Assembly (NCBI GenBank): GCA_963710275.1
Contig: CAVPZS010000008.1
Coordinates: 434,001 to 498,000, forward strand
Direction: 5' to 3'
Length of the DNA: 64,000 bases
Origin: Rhodoblastus sp963710275
GTDB taxonomy: Bacteria; Pseudomonadota; Alphaproteobacteria; Rhizobiales; Beijerinckiaceae
The notes below the pieces were generated by a model. That model made no database searches. It saw nothing but the letters and a program-made list of their open reading frames with translations, and had not been told where the DNA came from. Of this stretch, positions 10,325-20,541 are shown piece by piece. Positions within the stretch are counted from its first letter, which is position 1; each line of letters starts with the position of its first letter. The translations under genes and the position numbers were made by a program.

Positions 10325-11255
10325 ATGTCGCAGATGTCTCTTGTTCACCTGAAACGCCTCCGGCGGGGGGCCACGATCGCGCTGCTGGCGCTGGCTGCGG
10401 CGTCGCCTGTCGGCGCCCGCGCGCAATCCTTGGTCGCGACCATCAACAGCGATCCCGTGACGTCGTTCGACCTCGCCGAGCGCGAAAAAATACTTCGCGC
10501 GATGGGCCAGCCCTCCTCGCCCGACGCAGCGCTGGAAAGCCTCGTCAAGTCGCGGCTCGAAGCCGGCGAGATCAACAAGTTTGGCATCAAGGTCACGTCC
10601 GCCGAGCTAGGCCCGGCCATGAGCTACTTCGCCGAAAAGGCGCATATGAAGCCCGAGGCTTCTGGCCGCCCGGCTGCAAGCGGCGAAGATCGACAAGAAA
10701 CATCTCGAGAATTTCCTCTCGATCCACGCTGCGTTCAATATTTACGCCCGCGCCCGCAACCGCGCGGTGGACGCCAGCGAAGCCGACATCCAGGCGGAAA
10801 TCGCCCGCGATCCCAAGCTGGCCCATGCGCAGACCTATGCCTTGCGCCAGGTTCTGATCACCGTGCCGCCTAACGCTCCCCCCGCCGAAATCGAAGCCGC
10901 GGCGAAGGAAATGCAGACGCTGCACGCACGCTTCACCGATTGCGAAAGCGGCGCCAAGCTGGTGTCTGAATATCACAATCTGGTGGTGCGCGAACCGATC
11001 ACCCGCACCTCCGCCCAGCTCGGCGACCAACTGACCGGCCTGTTGGAAAAGACGCCAGTCGGCCATTTGACCCCGGCCAGCCGCGATTCCCAGGGCGTCG
11101 TCTCGCTCGCCGTTTGCTCGCGCACGGCGGCCAACCAGGACAGCCTCAAGGATTCGGCGCGCGAGCGCGTGCTGGCGCGCAAGATCAACTCCGACGCGGA
11201 TCAGCTCTATCAGGAGCTCCGCAAGACCGCCGTGATCGTCAAAAACAAGTCATGA
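10325..11255 (+). CDS. surA: SurA-like periplasmic peptidylprolyl isomerase / chaperone, one frame break
   Basis: Periplasmic chaperone that helps fold outer-membrane proteins such as LptD. The N-terminus has a signal peptide ending GARAQS, followed by LVATINSDPVTSFDLAEREK, the classic SurA N-terminal strand-helix. A parvulin-like segment follows (QTYALRQVLITVPPNAPP, PVGHLTPASRDSQGVVSLAVCSR). One extra base near 10660 splits the gene; dropping it restores EALAARLQAAKIDKKHLENF. Corrected length is 309 residues, shorter than enterobacterial SurA because only one isomerase-like domain is present, as usual in Hyphomicrobiales. Its stop overlaps the pdxA start (ATGA). Confidence 0.85.
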
Positions 11256-12287
11256 CGGCGGGCGGTCATTCAGGTGACCTCGCGCCGATTTGCCTTACCC
11301 AGGGCGATCCGTCCGGCGTCGGCCCCGACCTGGCGCTCGCGCTCTATCATTCTGTCGGCGTCGGACAGGTTGCGGCCGATCCTTTCTTCCTGCTCGGCGA
11401 CCCGGATTTATTCCGCCGCCGCGCCGCGCTTCTCGGCCTGAACGTCACGCTGCTTCCTTGCGCGCCAGAGCAGGTCCAGGCGGCCTTCTCCAGGGGCCTT
11501 CCAATCGTTCCCCTGCAGTCCCGGGTTTCCGGAGCGCCGGGCGAGCCGGATCCGGCCGACGCCCCCGCAACCATCGAAGCCATTTCGCGGGCCGTCGAAA
11601 TGGTCAAGGACGGGCTGGCCAGCGCCATCGTCACCAGCCCGATCGCCAAATCCGTGCTTTACCGGGCCGGGTTCGCTCATCCCGGCCATACGGAATATCT
11701 GGGCGAGCTGGCGCGTAACAATTTCGGCGGCGCTCCCCGACCGGTGATGATGATCTGGTCGCGCGAGCTTGCCGTCGTTCCCGCCACCATCCACGTCCCC
11801 CTCGCTCAGGTTCCCGACCCTGATATCGATCGAAGGGCTGGTCGAGATTGGCGCCATCGTCGCGCAGGCCTTGCGCCGGGATTTTGGCGTTGCCGAACCG
11901 CGACTGGCCTTCGCCGGCCTCAATCCGCATGCCGGCGAAGAGGGCGCCTTGGGGCGCGAGGACCTCGACATTGTCGCTCCAGCCGTCACGCGCCTCGCAG
12001 CCCAGGGCGTTCGCGCCAGCGGCCCGTTTCCGGCCGATACGATGTTCCACGCCGAAGCGCGGAAAAATTACGACGTCGCGGTCTGCATGTATCACGATCA
12101 GGCGCTGATCCCGGTCAAGACGCTGGCCTTCGACAGCGGCGTCAACGTCACCCTCGGCCTGCCCTTCATCCGCACGTCGCCGGACCATGGCACGGCCTTC
12201 GCGCTGGCCGGAACCGGCCGGGCCAGCGCGACCAGCCTGACGGAGGCCGTGCTGCTGGCCGGGCGGATGGCGCGGGCAAGAAGGTGA
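11252..12287 (+). CDS. pdxA: 4-hydroxythreonine-4-phosphate dehydrogenase, one frame break
   Basis: NAD-dependent metal-requiring dehydrogenase of the deoxyxylulose-5-phosphate-dependent vitamin B6 pathway. Motifs: ICLTQGDPSGVGPDL at the N-terminus, SPIAKSVL, GHTEYLGEL with its metal-ligand His, NPHAGEEGALG, YHDQALIPVKT and RTSPDHGTAF. One frame break near 11818 is repaired by removing one C from the CCC in GTTCCCGACC, giving VPTLISIEGLVEIG and a 344-residue protein. The ATG overlaps the surA stop by four bases, and the stop overlaps the rsmA GTG start. This conserved but metabolically unrelated coupling is widespread in proteobacteria. Confidence 0.94.
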
Positions 12288-13158
12288 ACGACGCCCTCCC
12301 CCCTCTGCGCGAAGTGGTCGCCAAATACGATCTCGCGGCGAAAAAATCGCTCGGCCAGAACTTCCTGTTCGATCTCAACCTGACCGGCAGGATCGCCCGC
12401 GCCGCCGGACCGCTGGACGAGGCGACCATCCTCGAAATCGGCCCCGGTCCCGGCGGGCCTGACCCGCGCCCTGCTGGCGCATGGCGCGAAGCGCGTCATC
12501 GCGGTGGAGCGCGACGACCGCTGCCTCGCCGCGCTGGCGGAGGTGGCGGCGCATTATCCCGGGCGGCTCGAGGTGTTCCCGGCCGACGCGATGGCGCTGG
12601 ATTATCCGCAATTCCTGGCCGAGGCGCGCGTGAGCGGATCCGTGCGCATTTGCGCCAACCTGCCCTACAATATCGGCACGCCCCTGCTCGCCGGCTGGCT
12701 GACGCCGCCAGCGTGGCCGCCGTTCTATGACCGCATGGTGCTGATGTTCCAGCGCGAAGTCGCCGAGCGCATCGTCGCCACGCCGCAAGCAGCGGGCCGA
12801 TTACGGCCGGCTCGGGGTGCTGTCCAATTGGCGCTGCGAAACGAGAATCCTGTTCGACGTGCCGCCCTCCGCCTTCACCCCGCCGCCAAAAATCACCTCC
12901 AGCGTGGTGGAGCTGCGTCCGCGCGCCAATCCTGCGCCTTGCGAGGGCAAGGCGCTCGAGGCCGTGACGCTGGCGGCCTTCGGCCAAAGGCGCAAAATGC
13001 TGCGGCAGTCGCTGAAAAGCCTGCCCCGTCCCGTCGATCCGCTGGAGCTGTTGCGGCAGGCGGAGATCGAGCCGACCCGCCGGGCCGAGGAAATCGACGT
13101 CGAAGGCTTTTGCGCCCTGGCTCGCGCCTATGCCGCCGCGACCGGCGGGACGGCATGA
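12284..13158 (+). CDS. rsmA: 16S rRNA (adenine1518/1519-N6)-dimethyltransferase, two frame breaks
   Basis: Dimethylates two adenosines in helix 45 of 16S rRNA late in 30S assembly. Motifs: KKSLGQNFLFD, the SAM-binding ILEIGPGPGG, and the catalytic NLPYN inside RICANLPYNIGTPLL. The C-terminus has FGQRRKMLRQSLK, the family signature. Two extra bases (near 12458 in a GGG run, and near 12785 in ACGCCGC) split it; removing both gives a 290-residue protein of normal length. The GTG start at 12284 overlaps the pdxA stop. Last gene of the lptF operon; the next genes are convergent. Confidence 0.93.
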
Positions 13159-13192
13159 CAATTCGGCCCACGAGCCCAGAGAAGCTTTTCGA

Positions 13193-13588
13193 TCAGGTCC
13201 GGCTGTCTTCCGGCTTTTTCAGCATGCGCAACAAGGCCAGCACGGCCCCGGCCAGCGCCGCGACGCTCGCCGCGAGCCGGGCGTTTCGCGCCAGCAGTCG
13301 GAGGGCGACGGGCGCGGCCACGGCGAGCGCGTTGCTCTTGACCGCAAGCTGGACCTGATCGACCGTTCGTCCCGCGGAACGAAAGGCCAGTGCGAAGAGG
13401 AGCGCCGCGATGACCAGGGCGCCGCCCGCGACGGCAAGGGACGCCTGCCAGGGCGCAAGCCTTTCGAGCAAGGCGAGATAGCCGGCAAAAGCCAGGAAAA
13501 CCAGGGCCAGCGCAAGCAGCGCCGCGCCGACGCCCAGCGCCGCGACGATCAACGCGATCCGGCGAGACAGGGCGACCTTCCCGCTCAT
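13193..13588 (-). CDS. Small two-span membrane protein (putative holin-X/DUF1469-like)
   Basis: About 131 residues from ATG 13588. Two pairs of long hydrophobic stretches are visible (LIVAALGVGAALLALALVF followed closely by LAVAGGALVIAALLFALAF), then an amphipathic C-terminus ending in Arg/Lys/Glu. This matches the general layout of the phage-holin-like/DUF1469 family, which despite the name is chromosomal and of unknown function in most bacteria. The ATG overlaps the stop of the upstream gene by four bases, so the two are translationally coupled. An earlier in-frame ATG at 13654 would lie inside the upstream gene and is less likely. Assignment is by layout only. Confidence 0.55.
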   Translation of the reverse strand: MSGKVALSRRIALIVAALGVGAALLALALVFLAFAGYLALLERLAPWQASLAVAGGALVIAALLFALAFRSAGRTVDQVQLAVKSNALAVAAPVALRLLARNARLAASVAALAGAVLALLRMLKKPEDSRT

Positions 13589-13968
13589 GACCGCCCGCCC
13601 CCATTCTTCCACAGGCCGACGATCAGCCCCAGACCAAGGGCTGCGGCCAGCCACGCGAGAGGATTGCGGCGGACGGCGGCGGTGAAGTCCTGCAACTTCG
13701 CCTCTCCCAGGTCGCGCGCGTCATGAGCGAAATCCTGCGCCATAGCGCTGGCCTGATCCGAAGCCGCCTTGCCGGCATCCTTGAGCGCCGCGACGGTCGC
13801 CGAGGGATCGGCTTGCGACGCGAGACGCGTCAATTCGTCGGCGACCTTGCGCATGGCGTCGATGGCCTGCGCCACCGCGGCACCGACCTGCAGGGCGGCC
13901 GCGTCCTCACGGGCTTCCGGCTTGCCCGGCGCGATCTGCTGTGGATCGGTCTCTCCTCCGGCGCTCAT
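13585..13968 (-). CDS. DUF883/YqjD-like ribosome- or membrane-associated protein
   Basis: About 127 residues. The middle is a long Ala/Asp/Lys-rich helix (QAIDAMRKVADELTRLASQ, LKDAGKAASDQASAMAQDF), and the C-terminus is a single membrane anchor preceded by VRRNPLAWLAAALGLGLIVG. The motif R-R-N-P plus a Gly-rich C-terminal anchor is the hallmark of the ElaB/YqjD/DUF883 family, whose E. coli members tether ribosomes to the membrane in stationary phase. I chose ATG 13968 (MSAGGETD) over an upstream in-frame ATG at 14010. It overlaps the holin-like gene by four bases; the pair resembles yqjD–yqjE arrangements. Family assignment is an inference from layout. Confidence 0.65.
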   Translation of the reverse strand: MSAGGETDPQQIAPGKPEAREDAAALQVGAAVAQAIDAMRKVADELTRLASQADPSATVAALKDAGKAASDQASAMAQDFAHDARDLGEAKLQDFTAAVRRNPLAWLAAALGLGLIVGLWKNGGGRS

Positions 13969-14039
13969 GCGTGGTCCCCTGTTTTCGGGCGGCGTCCAGC
14001 CGCCGCCCATCCCTCCATAATGCCCCGGGTTCGAAAAAG

Positions 14040-14685
14040 TTACGCTTTTTCCTGGAGCAGCCGCGCGACAAAATCGTCCGCGCCCGGGGCCACCCGGGGG
14101 CGGCGCAGGCGCTCGGCGCGCACGATCGACAGGAGGTCGTCGAATGTGGTCTGGATGTCGTCATTGATCAGAACATAGTCGTAATCGGCCCAGCGCCCGA
14201 TCTCGTGGCGGGCGTTGTCGAGCCTTTTTGCGATGGTCTCGGAGCTGTCCTCGGCGCGGCGCTCCAGCCGGGCGCGCAATTCGCGCATGGACGGCGGCAG
14301 GATGAAGATCGTCACCACGTCGCGCGGCGTCTTTTCGCGCACCTGCCGCGCGCCCTGGTAATCGATGTCGAACAGCACGTCGCGGCCCTGCGCCAGCAAC
14401 TCCTCCACCTTGTCGCGCGGCGTGCCGTAGCAATTGCCGTGGACTTCGGCATGTTCGAGCAATTCGCCGGCGTCACGCCGCCGCGCGAATTCGCGCATGA
14501 TCGATGAAGTGATAATGGATGCCGTCCGCTTCGCTCGACCGCCGCTTGCGCGTGGTCAGCGAAATCGACAGGGTCAGGTCCAGGTCCTGCTTCTGCAGCA
14601 GCATGCGGGTCAGCGTGGTCTTGCCCGCGCCCGAAGGCGAGGACAGGATCAGCATCAGGCCCCGGCGTGCGCGATGTATCGGCAT
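14040..14685 (-). CDS. gmk: Guanylate kinase, one frame break
   Basis: Phosphorylates GMP to GDP. The N-terminus LILSSPSGAGKTTLTRML is the family P-loop; LTTRKRR and DGIHYHFID are the GMP-binding elements; HGNCYGTPRDKVEELLAQG, DVLFDIDYQGARQV and IFILPPSMREL follow in family order. A one-base insertion near 14505 splits the gene just after the DGIHYHF segment; the corrected protein is 214 residues. The ATG at 14685 starts MPIHRARRG. It lies 8 bases after the yicC stop, a classic YicC–Gmk pair. Confidence 0.95.
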
Positions 14686-14693
14686 TTTCTCTC

Positions 14694-15579
14694 TCACTCG
14701 ATATTCTGCGCCTGTTCGCGCAATTGCTCGACTTCGACCTTCAGTTCGAGCCCCAGCGCCGTCAACGAGGCGTCATTCGATTTCGCGCAAAGGGTATTGG
14801 TCTCGCGCCCGAATTCCTGCGCCAGGAAATCCAGCCGCCGGCCGACCGCGCCGCCCTCCGCCAGCAGCTTGCGCGCGGCGCCCACGTGCGAATAAAGACG
14901 GTCAAGCTCCTCGCGAATATCGGCCTTGGCCGCAAGCAGCACCGCCTCCTGATGGAGCCGAGCCTCGTCGAAACGGCCCAGCTCGCAAATCTGCGCCAGG
15001 GATTGGCTCAAGCGCTCGCGCACCGCCTGGGGCTGGCGGCGCCGGATTTTCGTCCGCGGCCCTGGTCAGCGCCTCGATGCGGTCAAGCCTTTGGGTCAGG
15101 ACAGCAAGGAGCGCCGCGCCTTCGGCGCCGCGCATCGCCAGCAATTGAGCCAGGGCCTTGTCCAGTCCGGAGAGGATATCGGCGAAAGCGCGCTCCTGCG
15201 CAGCCTCGTCCTCTTCGGCTTCCGCGGTTTCGATGACCCCGCGGACGTTGAGCAAGCCGTCGAGCGTCGAAGGACCGATGTTTTCCGGGCGCGGCAACGT
15301 CGCGAGCTGTCCATCAGATGGGCGAGAAGATCGCGGTTGAGCCGCGCGGTCACGCTCGGGCTTTCACGGGTCACCGCGAGATTGGCGTAGCAGGCCCCGC
15401 GAACGAGACATTTGCTGATGGCGGCGCGAATCGCGCCGTCGAGACCGTCGAAACCCGGCGGCAGCCGCAAGCGCAGGTCGAGGGCCTTGGAATTGACGGT
15501 CTTGATTTCCCAGGCCCAATGCCAGGGCGCGGAAAAACCGGAGTTGGCGGGAAAACCCCGTCATGCTGGAAATGGTCAT
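14694..15579 (-). CDS. yicC: YicC/YloC family endoribonuclease, three or more frame breaks
   Basis: YicC-family proteins are endoribonucleases implicated in RNA turnover and stationary-phase fitness. The N-terminus ISSMTGFSR is the family signature; LPPGFDGLDGAIRAAISK, RDLLAHLMD, and the C-terminal DUF1732 segment (LYSHVGAARKLLAEG, GRRLDFLAQEFGRETNTL) follow. Four frames have to be joined, with breaks around 15530, 15300 and 15040, making this one of the most damaged genes in the window. Corrected length is about 293 residues, typical. The start ATG 15579 is well defined by the SMTGF motif. Gene order mltG–yicC–gmk is conserved in Hyphomicrobiales. Confidence 0.9.
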
Positions 15580-15760
15580 GCCGATGGAGCCCGATTGACG
15601 AAACAGCGGCGCAAGAAAACCGCCGCCGATGGATTAAGCCCTCGAGGGGCTAAAATCCATAGCGCGCCGTCGAAAATGGATCGGGTTTGAGCTTTTCAGG
15701 CCGCGGACCTCTTTCGCGGACGTCGATCCCACGCGCGGCAGAGGATCGATGCGGGCGCGC

Positions 15761-17561
15761 CTAGCGGCCCTGCATCTGCTGCGCCGGGCCCTTGAGCGCG
15801 CTGGGGTCCACCGTTTTCGCGCTGTTCAGGTCCCAGGACTTGTCCCGCAGCGGGTCGAGCGCCGTGCCTTCCGACGCGTCGAAAATGCGCGGCTTGCCAT
15901 TGGGCGCCATATTGACCGGGCCGCCGGTATAGGCCAGCGCGCCGTCGACCGGACCGTCGAGCGCGCCGCCGCGCCCGCCCGGGCCGGATTGCGCGACATC
16001 GGCGGCGGGACCATCCAGATCGTTTTCCGCGCGCGTCGCGCCGCCAATCTGCGAATCGGCCAGGGGGTCGCTCGCCATGGCGTCGCTGACCTGGATCAAA
16101 TTCGACCCGCGGCGGAACAGGGCGAGGTCAGTCACCCCGCGCGGCGACGGCGACGCATGCGGCAATTGCGGCGCAACCCGCGCCATCATCGCCGGGTCGC
16201 GCGCCAGACGCGCCCTCAGCGGCGTGGAATAGGCTTCACGGCGGGCGTAGAACTCGGCGTCGCCTCGGCGCGTCGCCGTAATGCGACGGCGCGATTTCGG
16301 TGTGGTCGTCACGCCCCGGCGCGGGCGGAGCGACCGTTCCCGGCGCCAAGGTTCCCGGCGCAATCTTGGGCTTGGCCTGTTCGATCTGGCGCCAGCGCAG
16401 GACATTGCGGTTATGGGCGTCGAGCGAATCGGCGAAGACGTGGCCGCCGGTCCCGTCGGCGACGAAATAGAGATCCTGGGTGCGCGAAGGATTGGCGACC
16501 GCCTCCAGGGCGGCGCGGCCTGGATTGGCGATGGGGCCGGGCGGCAATCCGTCGATGACATAGGTGTTGTAGGGACTTGACGATTCGATGTCGGCGCGGG
16601 TCAGCGGCCGGCCCAGGGGCCCCTGGCCGCCGACCAGGCCATAAACGATGGTCGGGTCCGATTGCAGCCGCATGTGCCGCGTCAGGCGGTTGATGAAGAC
16701 GCCGGCGACGCGCGGACGCTCGTCGGCCTTGCCGGTCTCCTTTTCGACGATGGAGGCCAGCGTCACCAGGTCATAGGGCGAGGCCAGCGGCAGGTCCGGG
16801 GAGCGCCGGCGCCAGATTTCGTCGAGCAGCAGTTTCTGGTCGCGCGCCATTTTCTGCAGCAGGGAGTCGCGGCTGCCGCCGCGCTGGAACTTGTACGTTT
16901 CCGGCAGCAGCGCGCCCTCGCGCGGAATTTCCTGGATGTCGCCTGCGAGCACGTCGTCCTGGCGCAGGCGCTCGACGATCTGCTGGCTGGTCAGGCCCTC
17001 GGGAATGGTGATCGCGTGCAGGATCGCCCGCCCGAGCACGATGGTGTCGATCACCTCCTGCATCGAAGCGTTCTGCTTGAACAGGAATTCGCCGGCCTTG
17101 AGCTTTTCGCGTGAGCCCTCGACGAACAGGGCGATGGTGAACAGCAGCGGGCTGTCGATGACGCCTTCGGACTGCAGTTGCGAGACGATGGCTTCTGAAT
17201 CCGAGCCGGGAGCGATCAGCACCGCCCTGTCGCTCGCCAGGGGGCCGGGCTGGCGTACGGCGTGACTGGCGAAGACCACGCCGAGCGCGGCGATCAGCGC
17301 CGCGACCAGCAGGAAGGTCAGGAAACCGGAGAAGGCTTCGAGCGCAGGGCGTTTGCGCCGTTCGGGCGGCGGCGGCGGCGCGGCTTCCGGATGCAGGGCT
17401 TCGGAAGGGCTGAGCGCGATGCGCTTGCCGAACAGGCTGGCGCCGCCGCGCCGGGCGCGCTGATCCGCGCGTTCCGGGCCAGCTTCCCGCGGATTCGCCT
17501 GCCGCGGATCCGCTTGCCGCGGGTCTGCGCCCTGCTCGCTATCCTGCGTTTCCTCGCTCAT
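15761..17561 (-). CDS. mltG: Endolytic transglycosylase MltG with long C-terminal extension, one frame break
   Basis: Inner-membrane lytic transglycosylase that ends glycan strand elongation. The cytoplasmic N-terminus has tandem five-residue repeats of the type ADPRQ, then a single membrane span (FSGFLTFLLVAALIAALGVV), a LysM-like/YceG domain (FLFKQNASMQEVIDTI), and the catalytic region with LASIVEKETG (Glu), INRL, LQSDPTIVYG and SPYNTY. A break near 16265, healed by deleting one base of GCGCCGAGG, lets the frame run on for about 170 residues of low-complexity Ala/Gly/Asp sequence to 15761; otherwise it would stop at 16236. The core YceG domain is complete either way. It lies downstream of fabF, as in other alphaproteobacteria. 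Confidence 0.9.
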
Positions 17562-17906
17562 GTCCCTGACGCGCCTTGTTCTGGGCCGCTTACGCTGGCG
17601 AACTTACAGGATTTTCTGGCCAAGGCGACCGATTTGCGGCGCCCGGCGATTCACCTGCAAATTCGATTGTCGCCCAGTTCGACCAAAAAGTCGTTAACCT
17701 TTCAGAAAAACAGGCTTCTACCGGCGCCGCGCCCCCCTTGCGCGCCATTTTTCGCGCGCTCCGCGGCCAGTTTGCCCGTCTTTGTGGCAAAATCAGGATG
17801 AGCGACCGGGAACGGCGACAAAACGTCGCGTCACCGGGATTGGCGACAAAACGTCGCGTCACCGCGGAGGCGGCGACGCCCGAAGTCCTGGCGCCGAAGC
17901 CCAAGG
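17562..17906. other. Intergenic region between fabF stop and mltG start
   Basis: 345 bases with no convincing gene. It contains a 22-bp direct repeat close to the fabF stop (annotated separately). The segment nearer mltG is somewhat AT-richer (around 17640–17720) and is the likeliest place for an mltG promoter. Confidence 0.5.
17814..17863. repeat. Two tandem copies of a 22-bp direct repeat with internal dyad
   Basis: The same 22 bases occur at 17814–17835 and 17842–17863, a 28-bp period with 6 bases between copies. Each copy contains GCGAC-AAAAC-GTCGC, a 5-bp inverted repeat, so each could form a small hairpin on the transcript downstream of fabF. No T-run follows on the minus strand, so it is not a standard terminator. 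Confidence 0.85.
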
Positions 17907-19164
17907 TCAGCTGAAACGCCGCATGATCAGCGACGCATTGGTCCCGCCGAAGCCGAAGGAATTGGACAGGACGGTATCGATTTTGCGCGCGCGGGGCTTG
18001 TGCGGGACGAGATCGATCCTGGTCTCGACCGAGGGATTGTCGAGGTTGAGGGTCGCCGGCGCAATCTGGTCGCGGATCGCCAGGACCGAGAAGATCGCCT
18101 CGACCGCGCCGGCCGCGCCGAGCAGATGGCCGACGGAGGATTTGGTCGAGGACATGGAAATGCTCGAGGCCGCGTCGCCGACGACGCGCTCCACCGCCGC
18201 CAACTCGATGCCGTCGGCCATGGTCGAGGTGCCGTGGGCGTTGACATAGTCGATGTCGTGCGGGGGTTATCCCGGCCCGCTTGATCGCCGCCTGCATGCA
18301 GCGGAAGGCGCCGTCGCCGTCCTCGCGCGGAGCGGTGATGTGATAGGCGTCGCCCGACATGCCGTAGCCGATGACCTCGGCATAGATCTTCGCTCCGCGC
18401 GCCTGGGCGTGCTCCAGCGATTCCAGCACCACGCAGCCGGCGCCCTCGCCCATGACGAAGCCGTCGCGGTCGCGGTCATAGGGGCGCGAGGCCGCCTTGG
18501 GATTGTCGTTATAGGCGGTCGCCAGGGCCTTGCAGGCGGCAAAGCCCGCGATGCCGATGCGGTTGCAGGCCGATTCGGCGCCGCCCGCGACCATCACTTC
18601 GGCGTCTCCGAGCATGATCAGCCGCGCCGCGTCGCCAATGGCGTGGGTGCCGGTCGAACAGGCGGTGACCACCGCATGATTGGGGCCCTTCAGCCCATGC
18701 ATGATCGAGACATGGCCGCCGATCAGGTTGATCAGCCGGCCGGGGACGAAAAACGGCGACACGCGGCGCGGGCCTTTTTCGGCCAAGACCAGCGCAGTCT
18801 CGCAAATGCCGCCGAGGCCGCCGATGCCCGAGCCGATCAGCACGCCCGTCTCGATCTGCTCTTGATAGGTTTTCGGCGCCCAGCCCGCGTCTTTCAGCGC
18901 CTGGGCCGCCGCGGCGACGCCGAAGATGATGAAATCGTCGACCTTGCGCTGTTCCTTGGGCTCCATCCAGTCGTCGGGATTGAAGGCGTCGGGCTTGTCG
19001 CCGCGCGGAACCTGCATGGCGATCTGGCAGGCAAGGTCGGAGGCGTCGAAACCCTCGATGCGCCCGGCGCCGCTTTCACCGGCCAGGAGCCGCTTCCAGG
19101 TCGTCTCAACGCCACTGGCGAGCGGCGACACCATGCCTAATCCCGTAACGACTACCCTGCGCAT
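17907..19164 (-). CDS. fabF: Beta-ketoacyl-ACP synthase II, one frame break
   Basis: Condenses malonyl-ACP with acyl-ACP in fatty-acid elongation. The N-terminus is MRRVVVTGLGMVSPLASG. The active-site Cys is in VVTACSTGTHAIGDAA, the two His in NAHGTSTMADG (across the break) and SVGHLLGAAG, and the C-terminal NSFGFGGTNA is present. The break lies in a run of five C near 18263; removing one restores DIDYVNAHGT and a 418-residue protein. The segment MEPKEQRKVDDFIIFG is typical of FabF rather than FabB. It lies downstream of acpP in the fab cluster. Confidence 0.95.
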
Positions 19165-19327
19165 CGGCTCCCTCGGGCTTTTGTCCTTTCGCCGCAGGCA
19201 GCCGAAAGCCGCCGGGCGCAAAAAACGGCGGCGGAAGGCGCCCCTCCCGAATCGCCGCACAAAGGCATAACACGATTCGCGCGCGGCCAGCCTGCGCCGG
19301 TCGCGCGCGAAATCCTCAGGCTGGCAA

Positions 19328-19570
19328 TCAGCCCTGGGCCGTGGCCTTTTCCAGGAACTTGACGGCGTCGCCGACGGTCACGATCGTCTCCGCGGCGTCG
19401 TCGGGGATTTCCACGCCGAATTCTTCCTCGAACGCCATCACCAGCTCGACGGTGTCGAGGGAATCGGCGCCCAGATCATCAATGAAATTCGCGCTATCGA
19501 CGACCTTGTCGGCGTCAACGCCGAGATGTTCGATAACAATCTTCTTCACGCGCTCGGCGACATCGCTCAT
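19328..19570 (-). CDS. acpP: Acyl carrier protein
   Basis: Eighty-residue acidic carrier protein for fatty-acid synthesis. The phosphopantetheine-attachment Ser is in GADSLDTVELVMAFEEEF, the classic DSL motif. It starts MSDVAERVKKIVIEHLG from ATG 19570. It sits between fabG and fabF with a 211-base leader upstream that probably holds its own promoter, consistent with the high expression known for acpP. Intact. Confidence 0.98.
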   Translation of the reverse strand: MSDVAERVKKIVIEHLGVDADKVVDSANFIDDLGADSLDTVELVMAFEEEFGVEIPDDAAETIVTVGDAVKFLEKATAQG

Positions 19571-19781
19571 CTGTAGTTTCCTCGTAATTCGTAACTGACA
19601 TCACGCTGCCCAGATCAAGGGGCGCCGCGCATGGGTTTTCACGGGGGTGGAAATTTCGGTGGGGGAGGAAATCTCCTGACCCAACTCCGCATAAACCGAG
19701 GCTTGCTAACATACTTCCGCCGGGATTGCGAGGCCCCCCAGGGCCTTTCCTCACCGCCGTGGAAGGTTCAGCTTAACATAT

Positions 19782-20519
19782 TCAAATCATTGCCATTCCG
19801 CCATTGACATGGAGGGTCTGGCCGGTGACGTAAGCCGCTTCCGAACTGGCGAGATAGACGCAGGCCGCGCCGATGTCGCCGCCCTGGCCAAGATGGCCGG
19901 CGGGAATGGTCTGGAGTATGGCTTCCTTCTGCTTGTCGTTGAGCGCGTCGGTCATCGGGCTGGCGATGAAACCCGGCGCGATGCAATTGACGTTGACATT
20001 GCGCGAGGCGACTTCGGCGGCAAGGGACTTGCTCATGCCGATCAGGCCCGCCTTGGAGGCGGCGTAATTGCCCTGGCCCGCATTGCCGGTCACGCCGACG
20101 ATGGAGGTGATGTTGATGATTCGGCCGTAGCGGCGCTTCATCATGCCCTTGAGCACGGCGCGCGAAAGGCGGAAGGCCGAAGTCAGGTTGACGGTGAGCA
20201 CCGTCTCCCAGTCCTCGTCCTTCATGCGCATGAAAAGACCGTCGCGCGTCACGCCCGCATTGTTGACCAGGATGTCGAGCGGGCCGGCGGCGGCCTCGGC
20301 GGCGGGAACGAGCTTTTCCACCTCGTCCTTTTCGGAGAGGTTGCAGGGAACGGCAAAGGCGCGCTCGCCCAGTTCAGCCGCCAGGGCGTCGAGCGCTTCG
20401 CGGCGCGTGCCCGACAGGACCACCTTTGCGCCTTGCGCGTGCAGCGCCCGGGCAATGGCGGAGCCGAGGCCGCCGCTGGCGCCGGTGACGAGAGCGACGC
20501 GGTTGGTCAGATCGAACAT
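19782..20519 (-). CDS. fabG: 3-oxoacyl-ACP reductase
   Basis: NADPH-dependent reductase of the elongation cycle, an SDR of 245 residues. Motifs: VTGASGGLGSAIA (cofactor), NNAGVTRDGLFMRM (FabG-specific), and the catalytic tetrad with SIVGVTGNAGQGNYAASKAG (Ser, Tyr, Lys). It ends HVNGGMAMI, the FabG C-terminus. ATG 20519. It follows fabD by 22 bases on the same strand, so fabD–fabG form a unit. Confidence 0.97.
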   Translation of the reverse strand: MFDLTNRVALVTGASGGLGSAIARALHAQGAKVVLSGTRREALDALAAELGERAFAVPCNLSEKDEVEKLVPAAEAAAGPLDILVNNAGVTRDGLFMRMKDEDWETVLTVNLTSAFRLSRAVLKGMMKRRYGRIINITSIVGVTGNAGQGNYAASKAGLIGMSKSLAAEVASRNVNVNCIAPGFIASPMTDALNDKQKEAILQTIPAGHLGQGGDIGAACVYLASSEAAYVTGQTLHVNGGMAMI

Positions 20520-20541
20520 TCAGAGACTCCGGTAATGCAAA

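Noticed and set aside
19728..19750. Terminator between fabG and acpP
   Set aside because: The AGGCC/GGCCT stem is short and lacks a T-run on the minus strand.
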